From positions 620,001 to 684,000 of the forward strand of contig CAVNZM010000004.1 in the NCBI GenBank assembly GCA_963693365.1: 64,000 nucleotides of DNA, in the 5' to 3' direction. Each line of letters opens with the position of its first letter. The first letter of the stretch is position 1. The position numbers were made by a program, and so were the translations under genes. Under the pieces are notes generated by a model that was not told the origin of the DNA, ran no database searches, and worked only from the letters and a program-made list of their open reading frames with translations. Origin of the DNA: Amoebidium appalachense (taxonomy: Eukaryota; Ichthyosporea). This document shows, piece after piece, positions 40,130-52,560 of this stretch.

Positions 40130-41564
40130 GTTAACTGCCACGGCAGCCACCCCAGGACCCCGGTTCCTCTCACCATGGCCCCTGGTATGTATATATATGG
40201 GGTGTGTGGTGTGCCTGAAACATGGTGAAGACATGTTTAGATAGATCTCTGGTCTGCTCGTGAAAAACGTATGAACTGTCTACTGCTGTTTGCTGTAACG
40301 GTATATGTGCAGTATATGTACCGGATTAGTGTCATAGATAAGTGCTAGTGGGCTTGAATGAAGTGTCTGTGATTTCGTTTTTGATGGAAGTGTTGTTGTT
40401 CCCTTTGCCTAAGGGGTTGTGTGGGTGTGTGCGTGCATGTGCCTCTATGTGTGCAGCTCTAGTGGTGTGTGTGATTGTGTTTGTGGTGGTCGTGGTTGTG
40501 CTGGTGTTTGTTTGTTTGCTTGTTTGTTTGTTTGTTTGTTTGTTTTTTTTGTTTGTTTTTTTTTGGGGGGGGGGGGGGAGGGGGGGGGGGGGGGGGGGAG
40601 GGGGGGGGGGGGGGGGGGGAGGGGGGGGGGGGGGGGGGGGGGAGCTTAGGCAAAAATTTATAATTAGCGGCAATTTTCTATATTCCTTTTTTGACCCATG
40701 ATCGATTTGCATGAATGTTGGGTAATTGATGTAGTGGAATGTGAGCCTGAGGCTTGCGTCAGACCTGTTGTATATACGATGTATTGGATATATATATATA
40801 TCCATCCCACATGATCACGAGGTTAACTGTTGTGACTGTTGGCCCAAAGACTATGACTAATGAAGTGAAACACATCTGTGCATATCTATCGTCCATACAC
40901 GTGAGTATCAGCCATCTGCATGTATGTGCGCTGCGTGAGATCCGTAATCAGTTATGGAGTATTGATGAAGCCTACATGTGCAAGCCATACCCCGGCTCTA
41001 CATGACAGAGTATGCAGTGTATGGTTCAAATTCAATCTCATTAAGATATAGCCGTCCCCCCCCACACACTCCCCCCACCCCCCCCCCCCATACACAACAC
41101 ACACACGCACATACACACGCACACCCAATCCCCCCCCCTCCTACCACCATCACCATCACGGTGACCCTCCATCACCCACCCTCCCACTCCCATCCCCGGG
41201 TGGCCTTGCAAGTGCGGCTTTGATCTATACGTAGCCTCACCAGTTTTGGGTCTCTGCATATGCACCTCTAGTGTGTGGCCCACATACCCGCATACCAAAA
41301 ACGACGCGACTGTGATTACCATGTATGGGCACATGGGGACTTTAAGGTAGAAAGGTCGTTTGCGTGGATATGCAAAAAGCTCCCCCCCTCCCCCCCCCCC
41401 CCAACCCACACACACACATATTGCCCGCAGCTATCATCGATTCCCCCTATGACCCCTTTGCCAAGACCCCCACCTTCCCCTCAAACTGCCGTTGGCTGGG
41501 GGGGTGCTGGTTTGGCTCTCGGCACTGGGGCTGGTGGGTGCACTGCTGGACGAGATATAATGCC

Positions 41565-42135
41565 GGGAGATAGACGGTAGTAAGGGGGAGGTATAATACT
41601 GGGGAATAGACGGTATTATGCATAAGGGGAGATATATTAATGCAGGGGTAGATGATAATAGAATAAGGGGGAGATACATGGTGGGGGATGGGCGGTGGAA
41701 TTAGATTTCTGGGAGGAGATAAGATTCTAAGGGATAGACAATATTATGCATAATGGGGGGGATAGACTGTATTAGAATGAGAGGGGATATGATACTGGGG
41801 GCTAGGCGTGAGAATGAAGTTCCTGGGGGGAGATATGATGCTGCGGGATAGACAACAATATGCCATATGGGAGAGATATACGGCCGATAGAAATATGCGA
41901 CAGAGAGAAATGAGTGGGTTTATACTGCAGTACCCATGACGGGAGTGATATAAATGGTGGGGATACATACTATTATGAATAACGGGACGGATATGGTGCT
42001 GGGGAAGGGGACAGTGTCGTCACTAATGGGGGAGATGGAGTGCTGGGGGATATACGTCACTGTGCATAAGGGGGAAAATATAATTCGGGGGAAAAGACGG
42101 CAGCATGCATAATGCTGGAGGTATCATGCTATTAT
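41565..42135. repeat. Degenerate AG/GATA-rich tandem array
   Basis: About ten units of roughly 50-60 bp built on GGGGAGATAT, ATACTGGGG, ATAGACGGTATTATGCATAA. Unusually purine-rich on the plus strand, with no other known feature. Confidence 0.8.
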
Positions 42136-43230
42136 GGTTTAGACAGGAGAAGATACTATGTCAGATGATTCTGTGTTTTTGTTGGGGTATGCACTCGTAT
42201 ATGTAAATTCAAGGTTGACAAGCGGTCCTCATGCCATCTGCGCGGGGGGGAGGGGGGGGGCACAAGGTGATATGGGAGGTGACATATCGTGGTGAAGTTG
42301 TGCTGGTAGCGGATTGGACGGCGCTGTGTGTGCATTGGGGGGGAGGGGGGGGGGGGCAGCTTGAGGGTCCGAGGTAGCACGGTGGGGATGGTTGGTGGGG
42401 TCATGGTAGGAAAGTAGTGTTTGTGTGTGCAGCTGTTTCATTGTGTTCAATGTGTGTGTGTAGAGCGGGCGCGGGATGGGGGAGAAGGGGGAGGGGAGGG
42501 GGGCAGCTGTGGGGCCGCGGATCATAGCCAGATGCCGGAGGTGCACTGGTGTGTATTTTTTTTATTTTTTTTTATTGGGGGGGGGGGGGGGGGGGGGAGG
42601 GGGGGGGGGGAGGGGGGGAGGGGGGAGGGGGGCCAGTTGCGTGCATACACGTGTGTGTGTGGGTGGAAGGGGGGGGGGGGGGGGGGCACATGTGTGCGTG
42701 TCTGTGTGTATGCTACTTCAAGATGAGTACAGGGTACATGAGTGTGTGTTTAGGGAGGGGGGAGGGGGACAGCGGGAGGGGGGAGGGGGGGGGGAGGGGG
42801 GGGGGGGGGGGGGGGGGACGAGGCAGCTTGTGTGCGATGAACAAGGGCCTTTTTGAGGCTGTGCGCGCATAGTATGTGTTGTGCCGCGGTGTGTGCCACT
42901 GTGACACGTTGTTTGTTTGCATGTGTGTGGCCGTCATGGAGTGTGTATGTGTCTTGAATATATCCCATTGGACACGGTCGTGTGCCTCACTTTAGTGATC
43001 GGGAGTGGGCCGCATCAATCTCCTACCCGGTACAATGTGAGAGTATATTGGGACTCACCAAACATAAATCATGCTGATTCGAATATTCCATGCCCAGATA
43101 TCCAATTGCAACCATGTGATAGCCAGAAGGAACCACTTTGTGACAGCCACAAGGGTCTGCGCGTCATGTGCGATTTTGGGCCATAAACTGTTCAGTGTAC
43201 GTGTGTGTGCGCATTACGTCCGAAAGTTTT

Positions 43231-43282
<52 letters not shown>

Positions 43283-43889
43283 ACAACATGTGATGTAATG
43301 GGAGTCACAGTGTTGAACGTGTGATTGAGAGGTGACATGTGTGCGTGCAGTACGTGTGTGCGTGTACGTGTGCGTGTATGTGTTACGGTGAACGTAACCT
43401 GTAGCCTGTGCCTGTGTGCACCGTGCGTCAGGGTGTATATGTGTGTGTGGCATTACGTGTGCGTGTGTGACGTTGTACAATGTCATGTCTCACGTGTCGT
43501 TTTCTCGATTTTTATCGACGTCTTATCGTGACCGCGCAACGCTGACCAGTAGCTGTTTTTCTTATCATGCTACTGGTGACGCGAGTGTGCACGTGTGTAA
43601 ATGTGTGTGCTCAGTGTGTGTTTTGTGTGCGAGAGCGAGAGCACGCTGTGTACCATGGCGTGTCTGTGTGCGCCGCATGTGCGTTACCACCATACACGTG
43701 TGTCTGCCAGGTGTGTGCGTCTGTGTTACAGCGAGTTTTGATGTGAATGCATCTGCAATGTGTGTACATGCGGGTATGTGCGTGTAGTGTGTGCATGCGT
43801 GCGTGTGTGTGTGGGTGCGCGCGTGTGTGTGTGCGCGCGTGTGTGCCACCTGTGTATGTGTGCCTGTGTATCTGTGACAGTCACGCTGC

Positions 43890-44285
<396 letters not shown>

Positions 44286-44300
44286 GAGGGGAGCTGTGGC

Positions 44301-44517
44301 TACCACCTACTGAGGTGGTGCCTCATTTTCCCTAATACCTCAGCAGAAGCGTCTCGTTAGTAATGACAATGCTTATCTGTGTACGCGAAGTGACTGCTGC
44401 GAAGAATGAAGGCTGCGAAGAAAAACGGCTGCGGGCTGCGAAGAAGGAAGGAAAAATCGGCCGTCGACGAGCCGAGATGGCGCGTGACGGCGTCAGTACG
44501 TGTCAGGAGCTGTGTGG
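44301..44517 (+). repeat. About 215-bp direct repeat, copy 1
   Basis: Begins with the hairpin ACCACCTACTGAGGTGGT and contains short internal repeats of GGCTGCGAAGAA. Matches 44903-45117 at about 90 percent by eye. No open frame of note; it may be a small dispersed element. Confidence 0.88.
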
Positions 44518-44902
44518 GTGCGAGTGTGTTGGTGTGTCAGTTTACAGTATGTATTTGTGGCCCAGTCTATAATATCTATCTGCCTGTTGGCTGAATGACT
44601 GACTGAGTGAGTGAGTGAGTGAGTGAGTGCATATTTGTGCATGTGTGTGTGTCCGTGCGTACGTGTACGTGTGTGTGTGCATATGCATGTGTGCGTGTGC
44701 CACAGTATTGCAGTGTGTGTACGTGTGGAAATTTGGCTGGCTACATTCATCAGGGTGCGGAACGGTGACCGTTATCTCGAGCTCATTCATTGTCACTGAG
44801 GTGGCATGGGTGGCACGTGGCCTGTGAATGCATTGGGTGCACGTGCTGACCGGCCATTTGGAGCCTCATGAGTCATCCCCTGACTCAGGCAGCCATGATG
44901 CC

Positions 44903-45117
44903 TACCACCTACTGAGGTGGTGCCTCATTTTCCTTCCTACCTCAGCAGAAATGTCTCGCTAGTAATGACAATGCTTATCTGTGTACGCGAAGTGACTGCT
45001 GCGAATTCGAAGAAGGCCCGGAAGGCTGCGAAGAAAAAAGACTGCGGGCTGCGAAGAAGGAAGGAAAAATCGGCGTCAACGAGCCGAGATGGCGCGTGAC
45101 ACCGTCAGCACGTGTCA
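44903..45117 (+). repeat. About 215-bp direct repeat, copy 2
   Basis: Second copy, 602 bp downstream of the first and in the same orientation, with small indels in the GCGAAGAA-rich centre. The sequence between copies is unrelated. Confidence 0.88.
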
Positions 45118-46469
45118 GCCATGATGCACAGGGCCTTGAAAATAGCACATGATCATGAGTCCCTCCTATTGAGTCAGTGACATCATCGGAGGTGACTCCT
45201 GTCCAAGACAAAGATGTTCGGTGAACTTCGGGCTTCGGATCGGGAGGGAACAATGAGTCAATGACGTCACCACACTCCCGTACGGCAGCCGTTAACGTTC
45301 CAAAGATTCCAAGAACGGTGTGGTGATCGCAATGATTGGTCAACTCGTATCATTCATGGAACATTCATCTTGGCGGAGAGCGTGGCTTTTTGAGGTCGCT
45401 GTAAATGAACGTAGTAAGCTGTCTGTTGTGCACATATCAGTGGTAAACATGCACTGTGTGTTAAATTTCAGTTTGCAAGTTATAGGAGGTAAAGCTTCCT
45501 ACAATCAACTACCCTGTGATCACGGGAATCCCGACTCTTGTAACGGACCGTCCATGATCCGTGGTGTAGAACCTGCCCGGGGCATTCCAATGGACAAAAT
45601 TTTTAGTTTAAGAGACTTTAACCAATCAAAATGCACAAGATTGCTATTTGTCTGTTCTGATTGGTAGATCCAAAATACACGGGATAAAACGTGTTAATCT
45701 CCGAGACTCCAAGGCCACAAAATTCATAAGATTTTGGTGTTAAAATATCTATCGCTCTGGATAGACTTCTGCGGGCTATGCGACCGTTTGCACAGTATTT
45801 CATCGTTTGGTGCCAATACCAGGATAGTTCTTCGCTATCATTATTTAGCTTCTTAAGAAAATAGTATTTTAAGGAAACCATTTCCCCCCTTTTTTCCCCC
45901 TTTGCAATGTGAATCAATTATTTGATGCATGTAAAGGCATAAAACAAACTATCTTGGACATCAAGTGCTTCTGACTTTTCCGAGTTTATGGTGGTTATGG
46001 AATCTCGGAACACGCAAATTAGCTATAGGTGTCCGTATCATGATTATCAGCGTCGCAGGCTCGCAGCTTCACTGTACCTATTTGAAATATGTTACCAAAC
46101 CATGCATGCAGAATGTAAAATATGAGTGCCTGTCCATGTTTGCGTGTGAGGCGGGGGGAGTGTAGCTGGGGAGTGTGGGATTGATATGCAATATTGAATC
46201 AACATAATGGAATCTGGAATGGCGCAGTGACGCTATCCGGAATGCGCCCCCGAATAAGATTATCTGCTCCTCGGTGCTCACGAATATGACGCAATTCTGC
46301 TCATGTCCATTCAGCCCGTAACCTCCGTTATAGAAGCCAGAAGAGCGTTTCAATTGAAATGGTATGATAATAAGCTTATATTTATTCATATAAATTAGAT
46401 AATTGCTCGTTGCAATCATGATCTGGCCACATGCCCTCTCCAAGGCAACTGCTATATTAGTGATCTTAC

Positions 46470-46532
46470 CTTCGGATCGGTCTCCCGAGTCCCGCCAGAC
46501 TCTTCCATGCATTCCAATTGTACCATGGGTGA
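46470..46532 (-). CDS. Possible isolated minus-strand exon of an unknown gene
   Basis: 63 nt bounded by a good acceptor (GTGCATTTCAG) and donor (gtaaga), open in two frames. Neighbouring minus-strand sequence to about 46080 is also open (178 codons in all) with natural composition, but I recognise no family and could not build a gene. It would lie head-to-head with the protease gene, about 290 bp from its start. Confidence 0.25.
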
Positions 46533-46821
46533 CTGAAATGCACAACGCACAGTCAGTTGAACATGTCGATTTACGTACATGCACGAATAGTAGCAACAGC
46601 TCTAGCAACAACAAAAAAAAAAATTATCTGGCCAACTGCAATATTGAACTACTGACATTTAAATAAGTTCAACGATAAAAAAGTGTTAGGTTCAAGCTAT
46701 AATAGTAACAGTAGTATTATTATTATCATTTCCAACTGTCGTTTGTTTGGTTCGTGCACACACTAATAATATATATACAACTAAACTAACCCCATGACGT
46801 TAGAGAAAGGCAACACTCAGC

Positions 46822-47078
46822 ATGATGGGGTGTATAAGTAAATTAGTTGCATTTGCATGTGGGCTGTGCGCCACCCACTCATGTGCATTTGCTGCAAGTG
46901 TAAATACGGTAGCAAGTAGCCCAGCCGCCCAGCCAGGTCTTGTGGATGTTCTCAGCGCAGATAGAGAGGTAGGTGGTGGATTACACACTGCAGCAAGCCT
47001 CGGAGGATATGCATGGGCGCTTATACTTATGTGTTCTTCTGACAACGGAGCATTGTGTAGAAGATATGTGAGTGTTTT

Positions 47079-47157
<79 letters not shown>

Positions 47158-47311
47158 CACGTGTGTGTGCGCCACGGTGCGAGCACCCTTGTATGCGTGT
47201 TTGTGTGCATGTCACCACATCATCCGTGTGTGTGTCCGTGTGTTCGCGTGTGCGCGCGCTCTCTCGCGCGTGTATAGTTTGTGTGTGTGTGTGTGCGTGC
47301 GTGTGTGCATG

Positions 47312-47342
<31 letters not shown>

Positions 47343-49766
47343 TTCCATGCGCGCGCGCATGATTGTGGAGGTGCTTTGTGCATGTCACGCAGCATGTGTT
47401 TTGAGGAAAGGAGCCTCATGTGTTAGGGCGTGTTTGGCAGCGCCGTTATATCGTCTTTTCATCGTATTCGTCTTTTTGCGCAATACCACGAATACGAATT
47501 TGTGTCGTGCCAAACACGCCGCAGAATTATATCTCGTGAAAAGACGATGGGATCGCTTTTATATCGTCTTTTTGAAAATCACCTCCGGAGGTGATTTTCG
47601 AAAAAATACGAAATAACTTTTAACCAATCATAAGCGAAGTAAGCTTCTATTAGTATTGGATCGATCTAATCCAATCCAATTTTGGAATTGCCGCGAACCA
47701 TTTATGGTTATTTTGGCTTTGAGTTGGTTGAAACCAGATCAGTGCCTGTTCTAGATCTTTCCCAAAAAAAAGCCTTTTTTACTATAGAAATAAATTAAAA
47801 ACAAAGGAGGTATAACAAAGTACCTTTATGAATGAAATAGATATAAAAGGTTGCAAACTACGCTCAAAGTATGGCTTTTAACTGCACTTCGAAGTACCAT
47901 ATGTATAATTATCGGTTTACATCCATCGTCCCCAATCACTGAACATCTGAACAATACACTTTTTGCATTCCATTGATGAAACGTAAATACGATCGAAAGA
48001 GCATATCTTGCGTGTTTAGGCGTGTTTGGCGCGCCATAATCGTATTATTGCCCCTAAATACGCATACCTCAAAATAATCTTATGAATACGATAAATCGTC
48101 TTTTTGCACAATAATACGAAGCTTATTTTCGGCTGCCAAACACAAACACGCCCTTATGTTGCAGCGTATATGCTGGGAGGCGTTGAAATTAAGTTTGTCT
48201 TCTGATTTCTCACTTCAGAGTGCTTGTTCTTGGTTTGCCCGTTTAGGTGAAATTCTTGTCCTACACCGCCATATCTTGGACCAGACCGTGCCACTAGCTT
48301 ATCCTCAAGAAAGCATTTACTTCAAAATGCACATTTTACGCTTGTTGTGTGTTGTGTTTAGTAGTAGGTTTGCCCACATTTGTTTGTGTACATACATAGC
48401 TCTGTCCGTTTTTTCTTTTTTGATTTGATCAAAAAATACATACATACATATACCTATATAACGGAGTCTTTTAGGCCATATATGGAACCGTACGCAAACA
48501 CTGTGTGCCGTTACAGACCCCACACCTCTTCACTATCAGGCGTCAGATCTCGCAAAACCACTTTGAAGGCTGGATTAAATTCTCCCCGTCCCACCCCCTC
48601 CCCCTCCCCCACTTCCTCCCAATACACACAACACTGTGTTCGTGCAACTCATCCTTTTATGTACCAGCCATTTAGATTACTAACATATACACACACAACA
48701 CTGTGTTCGTGCAACTCATCCTTTTATGTACCAGCCATTTAGATTACTAACATATACACACACAACACTGTGTTCGTGCAACTCATCCTTTTATGTACCA
48801 GCCATTTAGATTACTAACATATACACACACAACACTGTGTTCGTGCAACTCAACCTTTTATGTACCAGCCATTTAGATTACTAACATATACACACACAAC
48901 ACTGTGTTCGTGCAACTCATCCTTTTATGTACCAGCCATTTAGATTACTAACATACACACACGTGCAGGTGGGGGCCACGGGTGTGGCCTCAGTGCAGCA
49001 GCTGCCACTCCAAGCCCAGGCCATGCTGGCGCACGGCAATGTGAGTGTGCATGGTGGGCCTAGGCGGATCTCCAGGACAGACCCACGGGGCATAAGACAA
49101 TCGGCTGGGCGCATGCGGTTGCAGCTGTTTCCTGATGTGACGGTCACAGCGGTGAAGGACGATGTGCAAACAGTAGGCGGCAACATAGTGTGGGCGGGCA
49201 CAGTTGAAGGTGGCCGGCCAGAGGAGAGAGTGTCATTGGTGACAGGGCCTGACGGGTCTGTGTACGGCCAGACGGTTGTGAGGCAGCCTGATGGCAGTGT
49301 GCGTGTGTTTGAAATGCTCCCGGTGGAGGGCAACCCCACGGCAAGCATCGTGCACGAGGCCCCCCTGCCAAACTACCCCGATGGCATGCCACTAGTGACG
49401 AAAAAGCCGACGGGCACTGCACGCATGCAGGCAAGCAAGAGGCGGAGGAGACAGAGTGCGGAGGTGGGGCAGGACAGTGGGGGCACGGTGGATGTGATGG
49501 TGCTGTACACGTCCAATGTCGTCAAGTCGTACGGGGTGGCAGGCACCGAGGCAAAGATTGCTTCTGCCGTGGCCGATGCGAACAAGGCATATATCAACAG
49601 CCAGGTGGGTGTTGGTTTTTTCTTTTCTTTTCTTTCTTTCTTTTTTTTTTTTAAACCTGCTTGTGATATGCACATGGTTCACATTCACACTCATGTGCAT
49701 TCACCTTCTGCCCGTGTGAGTATATATTAAAGCATGGCAACAGCTCGGTACTCGGAACCTTATCAT

Positions 49767-49801
<35 letters not shown>

Positions 49802-52560
49802 GGGGAGAGGGGGAGGGGGCAGGAAGACGCGGGGGGAGGGGAAGGGGGGAGGGGGAAGAACTGACAGGGATTGAAATGGCGAGCAGCCGGTCCTAACCGC
49901 CACAACCCCAACAGGTGTCCATCAGCCTCAACCTCGTACACAGGCAACTAGTGGACTACAACGAAACAGGAAACATGATGGATGCACTCAACCGCGCCAC
50001 CAATCCCAGTGACGGGTTTATTGACAACCTGAAGGCCCTGAGAGATCAATATAAGGCCGACCTAGTGCAACTAGTAGTGGATGACTATAACTACTGCGGC
50101 ATTGGCTGGCTCATGAGCAACTGGGATGTGGGCGACCCAACAGGGTTTGAGTACTATGGCATCTCCGTGGTGTCCATGTACTGTCTGGGCAGCCTGACCC
50201 CCGCACACGAGTGGGGCCACAATATGGTATGAACCCCCCGAGTCCCCCCCCCTCCCCCCCCCCCCCCCCCCCTTCCCCCTTTCGCCCCCCCCTCCCCCCA
50301 CCCCCAACAACAACAACAAAAAAAAACTTAGCTATGGACATAACTCGATACCTCCCTTCCTCCCGCCCTCCTCCCCCCTCCCCCAACACCACCACCACCA
50401 CCATCCCCCCCTACCCCCCCTCCCCGCATGCTTGCGCATGCCTAAAGCGTGCCTCAGTGGGAAATAACGTGGAATGCAAAACATATGCATATGCATTTCC
50501 TCCTCCCCCGCCCCTTCCCCCCCCCCCCCCCCCCCCCCCCTCCCCGTGTTCCATCATTACCATCGTGTGACTTACAGCCGTGCACCTTGCAGGGTTTGCA
50601 CCATGACCGAGACAGTTCAGGGGGCAGTGAGGGTGCCTACCCCTATTCCTACGGCTACAGAGAGTGCGGCACACAGGGGGGCATCCAGACCGTCATGGCC
50701 TATTGGTGCGATGGTGTCTCCCGCATTCCTTACTTTTCGAACCCCGATATCAAGGTCTACAATCGCCCAACCGGAATATCCAGCAGTGTAGACCCCGCAA
50801 ATTCGGCTGAAAATGCACGAACCCTGCGCCAGACAGCATGGACAGTTGCAAATCTGAGAGTGTCTGGTCAGCAAAGAACCCCCCCAACGCCGGCGTTTCT
50901 CAAGGCATCTGCAACCGGTGCCACCCAAATTGTTCTTAGCTGGAACAAAGTCGTGGAGGAGACGGGCTACAAAGTCTACCGCGTAATTTCAGGGGGTACC
51001 GATCAACTTGTTAGTGGTTCGGTACCAGTGGGGGGGTCCACCGTCACATTCACCGATAGCGGGCTCAATACAAGCACCGCCTACACCTACCGTGTGACTG
51101 CTTTCAACACTGTGGGTGAGTCGACAAAGAGTCTCACGGCCTCGGCAACAACATATGCCCCCGAGGGTATGGTCCCCGCCGCACCAATTGTCAGTGGACT
51201 TGCCCTTGTTGGGGGAAAAGTTGTGTTCAACCTCGCGGCAAACACCAACACGGGAGGTTATCCACTTTCCTTCACCATCTACCGTGCCGTAAATGGCGGG
51301 CAGTTTACCCTTCAGGCCACTATCGACCTTGCCGGGGCCCTGACCGCATCGCACGAAAATACCGATGTAGCTTCAGGCCACGAGTACCAATATAAGGTGA
51401 TGGCCGTCAACACAGCAGGCGCATCTCCCTACTCACCCATTGCCCGTGTGGCCTATCCTTTCCCCTCGCCATCCATCCCCACAGCCACGGTCCTAGGCCC
51501 CACATCCATCCGCTTGGTGTGGGATGCGGTAGACGGTGCATCGCAATATTCCTTGGTGCGTATGCCGCTTTCGGGTGGTGCGCGGTATGCAGGGGGACAA
51601 GTCACCCTTACTTCAACATCCACCACCTACGACATGACGGGCCTAGAGCCAGGCAGCACGTATGAGCTCAGAGTGGCAGCAAGCAGCAGCGCATCTACAC
51701 TGGTGACATCTGCTCCTAGTGTGGTGCAGGCGACCACCCAGCCATTGATAGCACCCACAAACGCGAAATGCACGGCAACATCCATTACGGCGGTGAACGT
51801 TCAGTGGACGGCTGTGAGTGGCGCGGTGTTCTATTCGGTGCAGAGGGTCGGTGGGTTGGTTGCAAACACAGCCAATGGCGCTACATCGTTTGCGGTTAGC
51901 GGCCTAGCACCCTCCACCCAGTATACGTTCCAAGTTGTGGCAAAGACGCGGTTTTCTTCATCAACCACCGCCACATGCACGTGCACGACCATGGCACTTG
52001 CAAAGAGCAAAGTCTCGCTCAGCACAGCAACCAACTCACAAATCAACCTCAAGTGGAATGCCGTATCCGGGGCCCAAGGTTATCGCATAATCCGCGGAAC
52101 ACTCAGCATCAAATCCACCCCCATCACACTTAGCCTGGCAGGTGCCAACACCCTTACATACAGCGACACGAGATCCGTCGTTCCAGGCGCACGCTATTCC
52201 TACGTCGTCGTGCCATATTACGGCACCGCCACCGGCCCATCATCGGACACTCTCTATATCACGGTACCCCCCATTCAGCCAGCCGTCACATTCATCCTCA
52301 CCCGCATTGCGTCCCCCCGCCAGGCCCGTATCCAATGGTTGCTCCCTTCAGGCGTCTCTACCAATGGCCTTCAGTTCCGTGTGTGGAGGCAAGGACCTAC
52401 AGATCAGAGTTTTCTTAAGGTGGCTACACTGGGGGCGTCTGTGCGTTTGTGGTCAGACACACGCACGGTGACTGGAAAAACGTACAAGTATCGCGTGGAC
52501 TATGTCAATGTAGTGGGCACCAGCAATCCATCTATGATACGGTCAGTAACCATGTGGTAA
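46822..52560 (+). CDS. Secreted metzincin metalloprotease with about six fibronectin III domains, 4 exons
   Basis: Exons 46822-46968, 48969-49604, 49915-50226 and 50593-52560, all in phase 0, give about 1020 aa. Exon 1 encodes a signal peptide with a hydrophobic core and Ala-rich cleavage region (about residues 1-25). Exon 2 is a propeptide-like region ending in VDVMVLYTSNV, the first strand of the protease domain. The zinc site is split by intron 3: HEWGHNM|GLHHDRD, giving HExxHxxGxxH with ligands at about 359, 363 and 369. The Met-turn is supplied by TVMAYWCDG in exon 4. The HExxHNxGxxHD pattern is that of reprolysin/adamalysin-like metzincins. The rest of exon 4 holds about six repeats of 85-95 aa with FN3 hallmarks (leading Pro, Trp in strand B, Tyr in strand F), for example VLSWNKV, LVWDAV, VQWTAV and LKWNAV. 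Likely an extracellular or wall protease; the substrate is unknown. A decayed tandem paralogue lies at 61.3-64 kb. The exon 1 to 2 link crosses a 2-kb intron containing the MITE and is supported by the same layout in the paralogue. Confidence 0.88.
47423..48156. mobile_element. Foldback/MITE element with TTA target duplication
   Basis: The ends are inverted: GGGCGTGTTTGGCAGC at 47426 and its imperfect reverse complement (with a small insertion) ending in CACGCCC at 48153. A TTA flanks each side (47423-47425, 48154-48156), the 3-bp duplication typical of PIF/Harbinger-type MITEs. Two further inward-facing copies of the terminal motif lie at about 47503-47521 and 48016-48036, and a perfect 26-bp palindrome at 47574-47599. 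No transposase is encoded. It lies in intron 1 of the protease gene. Confidence 0.72.
48631..48957 (+). repeat. 67-bp tandem repeat, five copies, next to a splice acceptor
   Basis: ACACTGTGTTCGTGCAACTC starts at 48631, 48698, 48765, 48832 and 48899. Copies are nearly identical (one change, CAACC for CATCC, in copy 4). The last copy ends 11 bp before the CAG acceptor of protease exon 2 at 48969, so the branch-point region may lie inside the repeat. Confidence 0.95.

Noticed and set aside
39911-41580. Extension of the kinase by exons near 41.4 kb
   Set aside because: The kinase domain is complete at 39998 with a stop, and the 41.4-kb segment has no similarity to kinase C-termini.
45320-45667. 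115-aa plus-strand open frame
   Set aside because: No domain, no splice context and ordinary length for chance in non-repetitive DNA.
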